Source: UBA5078 sp040384465 (GTDB taxonomy: Bacteria; Pseudomonadota; Gammaproteobacteria; Pseudomonadales; Pseudohongiellaceae). Taken from it: a DNA stretch of 64,000 nucleotides. The position numbers and the translations under genes are program-made. Below are positions 1 through 8,883 of the stretch, one piece after another. The notes below the pieces were generated by a model. The model had not been told where the DNA came from, did no database searches, and was given only the letters and a program-made list of their open reading frames with translations. Each line of letters begins with the position of its first letter. Within the stretch, counting starts at the first letter, position 1. The stretch is taken from the NCBI GenBank assembly GCA_040384465.1, contig JAZKJF010000015.1, positions 73,487-137,486 on the forward strand, given 5' to 3'.

Positions 1-1134
1 GCTGTGGATATCCCCTCTGGGCTCGACAGCGATACCGGGGTGGCGGTCGACCTTGTGGTGCATGCCACGCTGACAGTGTGTTTCATAGGTTTGAAACAAG
101 GGTTGCTGACCGCAGACGGACCGGATTGCGTTGGCGAGTTGGTCTTTCATGATCTCGGATTGCCGCCAGCCGTAATGAGGGGCGCAATGGAGAGCGAGCT
201 GCCAAGATCGATAGCGACAACCCGCATCGACATCCATTCTGTGGCGACATTGTTGCCTGCCCGCCGCCCGACTACTCATAAAGGCGACTGCGGCCATGTG
301 CTTGTCGTCGGTGGGGATGTCGGCTATGGTGGCGCCGCTTTGATGGCCGCCGAGGCTGCCGCGCGGGCCGGTGCGGGAACGGTGAGTCTGCTGACACGGT
401 CTGAGCACGTGGCAGCGATGCTCTCGCACCGCCCGGAGATCATGGTGCGAGCCGTCGAGGCACCGGACGGAGAGGCTCCGGACGAAGAGCATAGTGAGTT
501 GGTCAGCAGGATGGTCGGACGTGCGAGTGTCGTGGTGATCGGGCCCGGGCTTGGACGTTCAGCGTGGTCGGCAGCGATGTTGCGACAGGTGTTGCGGGCG
601 GCCGGGCAGCGCGTGCCGCTGGTGGTGGATGCCGATGCGCTGAATCTGCTGGCGGAAAAGCACGGGCAGCTCAGTGCATCAGGGTTGCGTCGGCAAAACT
701 GGGTGCTGACGCCACATCCAGGTGAGGCGGCGAGACTGCTGGGCATCAGCACGGCGCAGGTGCAGGCGGATCGCTTCGCCGCCGTGCAGCGTCTGCAGGC
801 ACTTTGGGGTGGCGTGTGCCTGCTCAAGGGGGCTGGCAGTTTGTTGTGTTACACAGTGTCCAGTGCCGGGCAGGCTGAGTCGGCGCAACGTATCGACCTT
901 TGTACAGAAGGCAATCCGGGCATGGCCTCCGGGGGCATGGGAGATGTGCTCAGTGGAGTGATCGGCAGTTTTATCGCACAAGGGTTGAGTCTTGCCGATA
1001 GCCTGCGTTGTGCGGTCTGCATTCATGGCGAAAGTGCTGATCTGGCGGCAGCCCTGGATGGCGAGAGAGGATTACTGGCGACGGACCTGCTGCCGCATCT
1101 GCGGCATCTGGTGAACAATTGGCAGTCGCAGTGA
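1..1134 (+). CDS. nnr: Bifunctional NAD(P)HX epimerase/dehydratase, 3' part
   Basis: The frame is open from base 1, so the N-terminus lies outside the window. The first codons read AVDIPSGLDSDTG, the end of the YjeF_N epimerase domain. From about residue 80 follows the ribokinase-like ADP-dependent dehydratase domain, with GPGLGRS, a PHPGE motif and NPGMASGGMGDVLSG, the nucleotide-binding/catalytic signature of this family. The enzyme repairs hydrated NADH and NADPH in the cytoplasm: the epimerase interconverts R and S forms and the dehydratase restores the cofactor. It lies 37 bp upstream of tsaE, the usual gammaproteobacterial neighbour, and is probably co-transcribed with it. Only truncation by the window edge is seen. 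Confidence 0.95.
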   Translation, partial: AVDIPSGLDSDTGVAVDLVVHATLTVCFIGLKQGLLTADGPDCVGELVFHDLGLPPAVMRGAMESELPRSIATTRIDIHSVATLLPARRPTTHKGDCGHVLVVGGDVGYGGAALMAAEAAARAGAGTVSLLTRSEHVAAMLSHRPEIMVRAVEAPDGEAPDEEHSELVSRMVGRASVVVIGPGLGRSAWSAAMLRQVLRAAGQRVPLVVDADALNLLAEKHGQLSASGLRRQNWVLTPHPGEAARLLGISTAQVQADRFAAVQRLQALWGGVCLLKGAGSLLCYTVSSAGQAESAQRIDLCTEGNPGMASGGMGDVLSGVIGSFIAQGLSLADSLRCAVCIHGESADLAAALDGERGLLATDLLPHLRHLVNNWQSQ

Positions 1135-1171
1135 ACTGGTAGCGGGAGACAAGAGGATTTGGAAAGCGGTC

Positions 1172-1720
1172 ATGGGTGAGAACACACGATATCTAGCGGA
1201 TGAGGCAGCGACCGAAGCGTTTGGTCAGTTACTGGCGCTGGCCTCTCAGCGTGAGAGTGACAAGGTTTCGCAGTCGGGCGTTGCAGGTGGCCATGCTACA
1301 CTGGGCGGCAGAATCTTTCTGTCGGGCGACCTGGGGGCAGGCAAGACGACTCTGACGAGGGGGCTGATCCGGGCCTACGGTGTTGAAGGCGCAATCAAGA
1401 GCCCGACCTATACGCTGGTGGAGCCCTATGAGCAGCCGGGTTGCAACATTTACCACTTCGATCTGTATCGCCTCGCTGACCCGGAAGAGGTGGAATTTCT
1501 GGGGGTTGGAGAATATTTTGACGACGCCAATCTGTGCATCATTGAGTGGGCGGAGAAGGGCCAGGGGTATCTGCCTGCCCCTGATCTGCAGATCACTCTT
1601 GCGCATGAAGGAACCGGTCGCCGTATTGCTTGGCAAGCCGCTTCTCCCCATGGAGAGTGCTTGGTGAAAAAACTATCTCACCTGTTGGCGCAGACGCAGC
1701 CAGGAATCGACGCAGCATGA
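1172..1720 (+). CDS. tsaE: tRNA threonylcarbamoyladenosine biosynthesis ATPase TsaE
   Basis: TsaE is the P-loop ATPase that works with TsaB and TsaD to make t6A37 on ANN-decoding tRNAs. The Walker A motif GDLGAGKTT is near residue 53, followed by SPTYTLVEPY, HFDLYRL and EWAEKG, all characteristic of the family. At 182 residues it is somewhat longer than usual (about 150). The extra length is mainly a Ser/Gly-rich stretch between the N-terminal helix and the P-loop, plus a C-terminal tail. The stop overlaps the amiB start by four bases (ATGA), which indicates translational coupling. The order tsaE-amiB-mutL is standard for Gammaproteobacteria. Confidence 0.95.
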   Translation: MGENTRYLADEAATEAFGQLLALASQRESDKVSQSGVAGGHATLGGRIFLSGDLGAGKTTLTRGLIRAYGVEGAIKSPTYTLVEPYEQPGCNIYHFDLYRLADPEEVEFLGVGEYFDDANLCIIEWAEKGQGYLPAPDLQITLAHEGTGRRIAWQAASPHGECLVKKLSHLLAQTQPGIDAA

Positions 1721-3288
1721 AGTGGACAGCTAAATCCAGCAGCATCGCGTTGCGCCATTTTGCGATGGTGTTGCTGTTGATATTCACGCCCCTTCTGTTT
1801 TCTGAGCAGCTGTATGCTGCCGAAGTGCAGGAAGTGCGGCTTTGGCGCGCGCCCGACTATACCCGCGTCGTACTCGATCTGGATCGGCAGGTCCAGTACA
1901 GCGTCTTCACTCTCGAAAATCCTCACCGTGTTGTGATTGACCTGACTGGCACCGAGATGAAGACCAATCTCTCGGGTCTGGATTTCAAGGACAGCCCCGT
2001 GACGGGCATGCGCAGCGGCAAGCGTGCCGATGCCGATCTGCGTATCGTGCTGGATCTCGCCAATGGCGTAAACCCAAGCAGTTTCATGCTGGCCGCCAAT
2101 GGTGAGCTGAAGGATCGTCTGGTCGTCGACCTCTATGACGCAGGCGTGGTGCCAGCCATTCCCGATCTGGAAATGGCGGAGCAACCGGAAGAAGAATTCA
2201 AGCAGCGCGATATCATTGTGGCCATCGATGCTGGCCATGGCGGCGAAGATCCTGGTGCACTTGGCTATGACAAACGCATTCGTGAAAAGGATGTGGCACT
2301 GGCTATCGCTCGCGCCATTTTTGACCGCTTGGAAGCTGTGCCGGGTTATCAACCAGTGCTGGTGCGTGACGGCGATTATTCCGTGCAGCTGCAGCGCAGG
2401 CCACAGATCGCCAGACAAAACCGTGCCGATATTTTCCTCTCCATTCATGCGGACTCTTTCAGCACGACCCGTGCCGAAGGGGTCACGGTATACGCACTCT
2501 CCGAACGCATTGCCGAAGACGAAAACGTGCGTCGTGTCGCCGAGAAAGAAAACAGCGCGGATTTGTTAGGCGGTGTTGCGGGTGACACCAGTCTGCGCGA
2601 TATCGAGGATGATCTGGCGCGCACGCTGCTGGATCTTTCCATGGCCTGGAGTATCGAGCAGAGTGTGACGGCGGGCTCCTACATTCTGAATTCTCTGAGT
2701 TCTGTCGCGACGCTGCGACGTGACAAGACCCAGCAGGGCAATCTCTGGGTGTTGCGCTCGCCCGATATTCCATCGCTGCTGATTGAAACCGGTTATCTCT
2801 CCAACCCGGATGAGGCGAAGCAGCTCAACTCTTCTGCTTATCAACGTCGTCTGGCCGATGGCATCGTGCAGGGCGTCATGCGCTACTTCTACGACAGACC
2901 GCCGGAAGACACCCTGGTCGCGTGGCAGAAATCCAACAATATTCCACCGACACTTATGGCTGCTACTATGGCGGGGAGTCATGTCGTGGTGCGCGGTGAT
3001 AGTCTTTCCATGATCGCGCAACGCTATGGGGTGACATCGAGCGCCCTGCGGGAAGCCAACAATCTGCGCGGCGATGTGGTGCAGCTGGGGCAGGAGCTGA
3101 CTATTCCCGGGGCTGGCTCACTCGCCGCTCAGGAGCCGCTGGCGGTGGAGCACAGGACTGCGCCGGGTGAGACGCTGTCGGGCATTGCTGCGCGTTATCG
3201 CATCAGTCTGGCCAGCCTGCGCAACGCCAACAATCTGCGTAACGATGTTATTCACGTCGGTCAGGTTCTGACGATTCCTGCCCCCTGA
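1717..3288 (+). CDS. amiB: N-acetylmuramoyl-L-alanine amidase with AMIN and two LysM domains
   Basis: This periplasmic cell-wall amidase cleaves the MurNAc-L-Ala bond during daughter-cell separation. The ATG at 1717 overlaps the tsaE stop and starts a clear signal peptide (basic start, hydrophobic core, cleavage near residue 35), so longer upstream starts are unlikely. An AMIN domain spans about residues 38-135. The Amidase_3 domain carries the zinc-ligand motif AIDAGHGGEDPGA near residue 169, LSIHADSF and the catalytic-Glu motif IETGYLSNP. Two LysM peptidoglycan-binding repeats follow at about 422-465 and 479-522. In Pseudomonas the amidase at this locus is called AmiB. EnvC- or NlpD-type activation is known for the family but is not visible here. 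Confidence 0.93.
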   Translation: MKWTAKSSSIALRHFAMVLLLIFTPLLFSEQLYAAEVQEVRLWRAPDYTRVVLDLDRQVQYSVFTLENPHRVVIDLTGTEMKTNLSGLDFKDSPVTGMRSGKRADADLRIVLDLANGVNPSSFMLAANGELKDRLVVDLYDAGVVPAIPDLEMAEQPEEEFKQRDIIVAIDAGHGGEDPGALGYDKRIREKDVALAIARAIFDRLEAVPGYQPVLVRDGDYSVQLQRRPQIARQNRADIFLSIHADSFSTTRAEGVTVYALSERIAEDENVRRVAEKENSADLLGGVAGDTSLRDIEDDLARTLLDLSMAWSIEQSVTAGSYILNSLSSVATLRRDKTQQGNLWVLRSPDIPSLLIETGYLSNPDEAKQLNSSAYQRRLADGIVQGVMRYFYDRPPEDTLVAWQKSNNIPPTLMAATMAGSHVVVRGDSLSMIAQRYGVTSSALREANNLRGDVVQLGQELTIPGAGSLAAQEPLAVEHRTAPGETLSGIAARYRISLASLRNANNLRNDVIHVGQVLTIPAP

Positions 3289-3301
3289 GACCTACAAGAC
3301 C

Positions 3302-5176
3302 ATGACACGCATTGCTCTTCTCAGCCAACGCCTGGCGAACCAGATTGCTGCCGGAGAGGTCGTTGAGCGACCTGCCTCCGTCGTCAAAGAGCTGTTGGAA
3401 AATTGTCTTGATGCTGGTGCCGACCGCGTCGAGATCGACATCGAACAAGGGGGCAGCAAACTCATCCGCATTCGCGACAATGGTGCGGGCATCGTCAAAG
3501 ACGATCTCGGGCTGGCACTCAGTCGTCACGCTACCAGCAAGATCGCCAATCTCGATGATCTCGAAAATATCGCGAGCCTCGGCTTTCGCGGCGAAGCGCT
3601 GGCGAGTATCTGTTCTGTGTCGCGACTGGAACTGATTTCGCGCGCGCAGGTGGCAACCGACGACACTGCCTGGCGTGTCGAAGCCGAGGGGCAAGAGATG
3701 AGCACGGCGGTTTCTCCCGCCGCGCATCCGCAGGGCACCACAGTGGAGGTGCGCGATCTCTTTTTTAACACGCCCGCGCGCAAGAAATTTCTACGCACTG
3801 AGAAAACCGAATTCGATCGTCTCGAAGAAGTGGTGAAGCGGCTGGCGCTTAGCCGCTTCGATGTTGCCTTCAGTCTGCGTCACAACCAACGGGTCATCCA
3901 GCATTTGCATGCGGCGCTGAGTGAGCAGGAACAGCAGCGTCGTGTCGCACTGGTGTGTGGTCCGGCCTTTGTGGAAAACTCGATTCATATCGATATCGAA
4001 GCTTCCGGACTGCGACTGTGGGGCTGGGTGAGTCTGCCGACTTTCTCGCGCAGTCAGGCCGACCTGCAATACTTCTACGTCAATGGTCGCATCATCCGTG
4101 ACAAGTTGGTGAGCCATGCGGTCAAGCAAGCGTACCAGGACGTACTCTTTCACGGTCGTCATCCGGCCTTCGTGCTTTATCTGGAATTGCAGCCTTCACT
4201 GGTCGATGTCAATGTGCATCCGACCAAGCATGAGGTGCGTTTCCGTGACAGCCGCTTGGTGCATGACTTCCTGTTCAGGGCTTTGCACAAAGCGCTTGCG
4301 GGCGTGCGTCCGCAGGATCGCTTGGGCACCGAGACAGGACGCCTCACCGACTCGGAGATAGCGGCAGGCGGCACATTCGTCACACGCGGTGCCGAAACGA
4401 CAGGGGACTTTGCGGGTCAGGAGCGCATCAGTTTCGCGCAGCCTTCAGCAGCACAGTCTTATTCGCAGGCAGGGTCCTTTTCAGCGTCCGGTTCTGCTTA
4501 TGGGGGCGGCAGCAGTTACGCGGGCCAGGTGAGTCAGCAACGGGTGGCAGAACAGATTGCCAGTTATGCGCGGCTCCAGAATGACAGTGACGTACCGCCA
4601 CTCGGATTCGCCATCGCCCAGCTGCACGGAATTTATATCCTCGCGCAGAATGCACAGGGGCTGATCATTGTCGACATGCATGCGGCGCATGAACGCATTA
4701 CTTACGAGCACATGAAAAGTGCCTGCCAGAGTGAAGGCATCAAGGCGCAACCCCTGTTGGTGCCGCTGTCGATCGCCGTCAGTCAGGCCGAAGCCGACTG
4801 CGCAGAACAGCAGGCCGATGCGCTGCTGGCGCTCGGGGTTGGTATCGAGCGAGTGGCGGCAGAGTCGATTGTCATCCGACAGATTCCGGCGATTCTGGCG
4901 GGGGCCAATATCGAACAACTCGTCAGAGATGTGTTGTCTGATGTTTTGGAGCACGGCAGCAGCGAACGCATCCGCAATTATCAGGATGAGTTGCTCGCGA
5001 CGATGGCCTGTCATGGATCAGTCAGAGCCAATCGACAACTGAGTGTTGTGGAAATGAATGCGCTGTTGCGTGACATGGAGAGAACCGAGCGCAGCGGTCA
5101 GTGCAACCATGGCCGTCCTACCTGGGTGCTGCAAAGCCTCGATCAATTGGACAAGTTGTTCCTGCGGGGGCAGTAA
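3302..5176 (+). CDS. mutL: DNA mismatch repair protein MutL
   Basis: MutL links MutS mismatch recognition to downstream strand incision. The N-terminal GHKL ATPase has NQIAAGEVVERP, ELLENCLDAGA, RIRDNGAGI, RHATSKI and LGFRGEALASI in order. A Ser/Gly-rich linker separates it from the C-terminal dimerisation domain. The C-terminal part contains DMHAAHERITYE from residue 458, which matches the DQHA(X)2E(X)4E endonuclease motif except for Met in place of Gln, plus the accessory motifs ACHGSVRANR and QCNHGRPTW. This predicts a nicking MutL as in pseudomonads, unlike the MutH-dependent E. coli protein. At 624 residues the length is normal. The gene starts 13 bp after amiB. Confidence 0.96.
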   Translation: MTRIALLSQRLANQIAAGEVVERPASVVKELLENCLDAGADRVEIDIEQGGSKLIRIRDNGAGIVKDDLGLALSRHATSKIANLDDLENIASLGFRGEALASICSVSRLELISRAQVATDDTAWRVEAEGQEMSTAVSPAAHPQGTTVEVRDLFFNTPARKKFLRTEKTEFDRLEEVVKRLALSRFDVAFSLRHNQRVIQHLHAALSEQEQQRRVALVCGPAFVENSIHIDIEASGLRLWGWVSLPTFSRSQADLQYFYVNGRIIRDKLVSHAVKQAYQDVLFHGRHPAFVLYLELQPSLVDVNVHPTKHEVRFRDSRLVHDFLFRALHKALAGVRPQDRLGTETGRLTDSEIAAGGTFVTRGAETTGDFAGQERISFAQPSAAQSYSQAGSFSASGSAYGGGSSYAGQVSQQRVAEQIASYARLQNDSDVPPLGFAIAQLHGIYILAQNAQGLIIVDMHAAHERITYEHMKSACQSEGIKAQPLLVPLSIAVSQAEADCAEQQADALLALGVGIERVAAESIVIRQIPAILAGANIEQLVRDVLSDVLEHGSSERIRNYQDELLATMACHGSVRANRQLSVVEMNALLRDMERTERSGQCNHGRPTWVLQSLDQLDKLFLRGQ

Positions 5177-5196
5177 CCTTTGCAGGCGCGGCGGCA

Positions 5197-6039
5197 TCAG
5201 TCTGGAAACGCCGTCACGTTGATGGCTTCACCCCAGTAGTAAGAAAAAACCTCGCTCAAACTCCGGGCGCGTTGGGCGGGATTCTCCGCAGTGGTGATGT
5301 CTGTGCTGAAGAATTGCACGGTACCGCTGGCTGAGTCCGCATTCAGGGAATGGTTCTGTTCCAGTTGCCTCACGACCTGGCGGGCGATGGCTTCACTGGT
5401 GTCGATCAGCTCCACGCGTTTGCTGTCCTGCCCGTGCCCCAGTTCTGCCAAAGTTTGACGAATTTCCGCCATGATCAGCGGATAGTGCGTGCAGCCCAGC
5501 ACCAGGGTGTCGGCGCCGCGTGCCAGCAACGGGGCAATGAAGTGTCGCAGTAACTGTGCGCGCAGCGCTGTCTGATGGGGCCCTTCATCGATGGCTTCCG
5601 CAAGCCCGGGACAGGGCTGGGCGACAATTTTCGTATCCGTGCTGAACTGACTCACCAGCTTGCGAAACTTTTCGCTGTCGATAGTTCTCTGCGTGGCAAG
5701 GATGCCTACAACACCGGACAGCGTTCGGGTGATGGCCGGTTTGATGCCGGGTTCCACGCCGATGATCGGTAGCGTATAGCGTTCGCGTAGCTGATGAATG
5801 GCGGCGGCAGTCGCAGTGTTGCAGGCGATTACAATCGCCTTGGCTTGTCTTTGCAGCAGAAAATCAGTGATGTGGGCAGCGCGGTCCTGCAACAGCGTCA
5901 CTGGTTTGTTGCCATAGGGCGACCAGGCCAGGTCAGCGACGTAGAGAAAGTGCTCCTGTGGCAATTGTCTGCGCAGTTCTCGTAACGTCGACAAGCCGCC
6001 GATGCCGGAGTCGAAAACACCAATTGGGTTGTGGTTCAT
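5197..6039 (-). CDS. murI: Glutamate racemase
   Basis: MurI interconverts L- and D-glutamate to supply D-Glu for peptidoglycan. The 280-residue protein starts with MNHNPIGVFDSGIGGLSTL, the family N-terminus, so I place the start at 6039 rather than at the longer upstream ORF. Both catalytic cysteines are present, in ACNTATA and LGCTHYP, as are the PYG motif and the HYP/D region. The gene is inverted between mutL and miaA, which are neighbours in many Gammaproteobacteria. It ends 20 bp from the mutL stop (convergent) and is divergent from miaA across 126 bp. Confidence 0.95.
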   Translation of the reverse strand: MNHNPIGVFDSGIGGLSTLRELRRQLPQEHFLYVADLAWSPYGNKPVTLLQDRAAHITDFLLQRQAKAIVIACNTATAAAIHQLRERYTLPIIGVEPGIKPAITRTLSGVVGILATQRTIDSEKFRKLVSQFSTDTKIVAQPCPGLAEAIDEGPHQTALRAQLLRHFIAPLLARGADTLVLGCTHYPLIMAEIRQTLAELGHGQDSKRVELIDTSEAIARQVVRQLEQNHSLNADSASGTVQFFSTDITTAENPAQRARSLSEVFSYYWGEAINVTAFPD

Positions 6040-6165
6040 GAATGCCTGCAGAGAACGGAAGACCGGCGCGCAGTATATCAGCCTCTGCACGGTTTTCGCC
6101 GTTGTCAACGCGGCTGTCGGCTTCTGGTATCCTGTGCGCCTTCTTGCAATCCGAGTTGTTCGTCT

Positions 6166-7170
6166 ATGTCCACGCTGTCTGTCTCTGGCCACGAAGCCCA
6201 AGCATCGCGCTCTGTTGCAGAGGGCCAAACACGCACGCCTGCGATCTGTCTCATGGGGCCGACCGCAGCAGGTAAGACCAGTCTTGCCATAGAACTGGTG
6301 CAGAGACTGCCCTGCGAAATCATCAATGTCGATTCCGCACAGATCTACCGTGGCATGAATATCGGCACGGGCAAACCCGATGCGCAGACACTGCTCAAAG
6401 CACCGCATCGCTTGCTGGATATTCTGGACCCCGCTCAAGCGTATTCGGTGTCACAGTTTCGGAGTGACGCGTTACGCGAGATGACGAGCATTCGCGACAG
6501 CGGCAAAATTCCCCTGTTGGTCGGTGGGACGATGATGTACTTCAAGGGCCTGCGCGACGGCCTGGCGAGCATGCCCCCGGCGGATAGCACGGTGCGTCAG
6601 CAGATACTGGATAGCGCTGAGGCGCATGGCTGGGCGTCTGTGCATGCCCGTCTGCAGGAGGTCGATCCGGAGGCCGCGCTTCGTATTCATCCTAACGATC
6701 CTCAACGGCTGCAGCGGGCGCTGGAAATTTATCTGCTCTCGGGAAAGACGATGACCACGTTGCACCGTGAACAGTCAGAGCAATTCAGCGACAATGCAAT
6801 TCCCTTTGATCTGCACTTTTTTGCGATCCAACCGGGTCTACGCAGCGTACTGCATGAGAAGATTGCGCTGCGGTTTCGGCAAATGGTTGCGGAAGGGTTT
6901 GTCGGAGAAGTGGAAGCACTGATGGCGCGCGGAGATCTCAACCTGAACCTGCCGTCGATGCGCTCGGTCGGATATCGTCAGATATGGCAGTACATCGCGG
7001 GTGAATTGAGCTTTGATGCAATGCTGGAAACGGGTATTATTGCCACGAGGCAGTTGGCGAAAAGACAAGTCACCTGGCTTCGCAGCTGGGAAGAGCTGCG
7101 CAACTTTGACAGTGAGAACCCCGAAACTTTGGATCTGGTCTTGAAATCGATAGAACGGATCGCAATATAG
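6166..7170 (+). CDS. miaA: tRNA dimethylallyltransferase
   Basis: MiaA transfers a dimethylallyl group to A37 of tRNAs reading UNN codons, the first step of ms2i6A formation. The P-loop MGPTAAGKTSL is near residue 30, followed by DSAQIYRGMNIGTGKPD, the substrate-binding signature, and SVGYRQIWQY in the C-terminal part. The ATG at 6166 gives 334 residues; longer starts would run back into murI. An extended -10-like element, TGGTATCCT at 6125-6133, would place a transcript start about 25 bases before this ATG. It is followed by hfq, the conserved miaA-hfq-hflX order. Confidence 0.95.
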   Translation: MSTLSVSGHEAQASRSVAEGQTRTPAICLMGPTAAGKTSLAIELVQRLPCEIINVDSAQIYRGMNIGTGKPDAQTLLKAPHRLLDILDPAQAYSVSQFRSDALREMTSIRDSGKIPLLVGGTMMYFKGLRDGLASMPPADSTVRQQILDSAEAHGWASVHARLQEVDPEAALRIHPNDPQRLQRALEIYLLSGKTMTTLHREQSEQFSDNAIPFDLHFFAIQPGLRSVLHEKIALRFRQMVAEGFVGEVEALMARGDLNLNLPSMRSVGYRQIWQYIAGELSFDAMLETGIIATRQLAKRQVTWLRSWEELRNFDSENPETLDLVLKSIERIAI

Positions 7171-7233
7171 AGGGTGTTTGGAAGCGGATTGCTGGGTTTT
7201 CCAGCTCTATTTAATTGGTTAAGGAGAGAGTAA

Positions 7234-7509
7234 ATGTCAAAGGGGCATTCGTTACAAGACCCTTTCTTGAACGTGCTTCGCAAGGAGCGCATCCCCGTCT
7301 CTATCTATCTCGTGAGCGGCATCAAGCTGCAGGGGCAGATCGAGTCATTCGACCAATTCGTGATTCTGTTGAAAAATGCCGTGAATCAGATGGTCTACAA
7401 ACACGCCATATCCACGGTTGTCCCGGCGCGCTCAGTGAAGATTCCGACACAGAGTTCGGGAGAGTTTCAGCTGGACGACGAGGAAACTGCGCCAGGAAAT
7501 GCTGCCTGA
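7234..7509 (+). CDS. hfq: RNA chaperone Hfq
   Basis: Hfq is the hexameric Sm-like protein that pairs small RNAs with mRNAs. The 91-residue product has the Sm1 region LQDPFLNVLRKERIPV and the Sm2 motif YKHAIST near residue 55, both essential for RNA binding. The C-terminal tail is short and acidic, as in pseudomonads rather than the long E. coli tail. A strong Shine-Dalgarno AAGGAGAG at 7221-7228 precedes the ATG at 7234. It lies 63 bp after miaA and 14 bp before hflX. Confidence 0.98.
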   Translation: MSKGHSLQDPFLNVLRKERIPVSIYLVSGIKLQGQIESFDQFVILLKNAVNQMVYKHAISTVVPARSVKIPTQSSGEFQLDDEETAPGNAA

Positions 7510-7523
7510 CGTGAGGTTGATTT

Positions 7524-8816
7524 TTGTTCTTTGAAAGGCCTGACCGCGGTGAGACCGCAATCCTCGTGCACATTGCTCTGGAAGCGGAGCATGACCAGGA
7601 GGATCCTCTCGAATTTGAAGAACTGGTGCTCTCAGCGGGCGCTGTTCCTGTCTGTTTTATAAAAGGCTCCCGTAAACGCCCTGATGCCGGACACTTCGTC
7701 GGGTCAGGGAAGCTTGACGAGATTGCCGCTGCGGTGAAAGAGCACCAGGCTGAACTGGTCCTGTTCAATCATGCACTGACACCCAGTCAGGAGCGCAACC
7801 TCGAAAAACGTCTGGAGTGCCGTGTGTTGGATCGCACGGGGATCATTCTGGATATTTTCGCCCAGCGTGCCCGTAGCTATGAAGGCAAACTGCAGGTGGA
7901 GCTGGCGCAGCTGGAACACACGGTGACCCGCCTGAAACGCGGCTGGACACACCTGGACCGACAAAAAGGCGGGATTGGCTTGAAGGGTGCTGGCGAGACG
8001 CAGCTGGAACTCGATCAGCGCATGATTCGCCAGCGGATCAAGAACATCAACAAAGCCTTGATCAAAGTGCGCGGCCAGCGCGAGCAAGGGCGTCGTTCCC
8101 GGCAGCGTGCAGACATTCCGACAATTTCATTGGTAGGTTACACGAACGCTGGCAAGTCATCGCTGTTCAATGCCATGGCCGGGGAGAACACCTATGCGGC
8201 CGATCAGTTGTTTGCCACCTTGGACTCCACGCTGCGGCGCATCGAGTTGCCGAATTTCGGCGGTGCCATCCTGGCGGACACCGTCGGGTTTATAAGTCAT
8301 CTTCCGCACAAACTGGTAGAGGCCTTCCGTGCCACCTTGGAAGAGACCACTCAGGCCGCGTTGCTTCTGCATGTCATCGATGCGGCCAATGAGAACCACG
8401 AATATCTCACCGAACAGGTGAATGAAGTGTTGTCAGAAATCGGCGCTGATCAGGTCCCTTGTCTGCGGGTCTACAACAAGATCGATCTGCTGCCGGACAG
8501 ACAGCCAATGCTGGAGCGCAATGAAGAAGGTGTGCCGGTGCGAATCTGGGTGTCTGCACGCACAGGCGCTGGCATTGACATGCTGCTTGCTGCCATCAGT
8601 GAGTTGCTGGGAGAGGATGTCGTGCAGCGCAACCTGACGCTGTTGCCTGCTCATGGCCGTCTGCGGGCACGCCTGTATGCCAAGGGCGCTGTCCGTCATG
8701 AAACGACGGATGAGAGAGGCGCGGTCTGTATGAGTATCAGTCTGCCCCGCCACGATTTCGATCGTCTGCTGGTAGACGAGGGCGTGGCGCCGGAAGAACT
8801 TGGAATAAGCACCTGA
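7524..8816 (+). CDS. hflX: Ribosome-associated GTPase HflX (TTG start)
   Basis: HflX is a GTPase that splits stalled or heat-damaged 70S ribosomes. The N-terminal glycine-rich HflX domain contains QERNLEKRLECRVLDRTG and GGIGLKGAGETQLE. The G domain has G1 GYTNAGKSS, G3 DTVGF and the NKIDL motif. I use TTG at 7524: it gives MFFERPDRGETAILVHI, matching the family start, and has GAGG at 7513-7516 with seven-base spacing. No ATG fits upstream. At 430 residues the length is normal. The gene is between hfq and hflK, as is typical. Confidence 0.95.
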   Translation: MFFERPDRGETAILVHIALEAEHDQEDPLEFEELVLSAGAVPVCFIKGSRKRPDAGHFVGSGKLDEIAAAVKEHQAELVLFNHALTPSQERNLEKRLECRVLDRTGIILDIFAQRARSYEGKLQVELAQLEHTVTRLKRGWTHLDRQKGGIGLKGAGETQLELDQRMIRQRIKNINKALIKVRGQREQGRRSRQRADIPTISLVGYTNAGKSSLFNAMAGENTYAADQLFATLDSTLRRIELPNFGGAILADTVGFISHLPHKLVEAFRATLEETTQAALLLHVIDAANENHEYLTEQVNEVLSEIGADQVPCLRVYNKIDLLPDRQPMLERNEEGVPVRIWVSARTGAGIDMLLAAISELLGEDVVQRNLTLLPAHGRLRARLYAKGAVRHETTDERGAVCMSISLPRHDFDRLLVDEGVAPEELGIST

Positions 8817-8883
8817 GTGCTGGGTTAATCAGCAATAATTCGTTAAAATCACCCCCGTATTTTTTTGGGGTATGGAGAAGCCG

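Noticed and set aside
8851..8871. ACCCC...GGGGT hairpin with a T-run just before hflK
   Set aside because: The stem is only five bp, the T-run is in the loop rather than after the stem, and termination here would block hflKC; not called as a terminator or attenuator.
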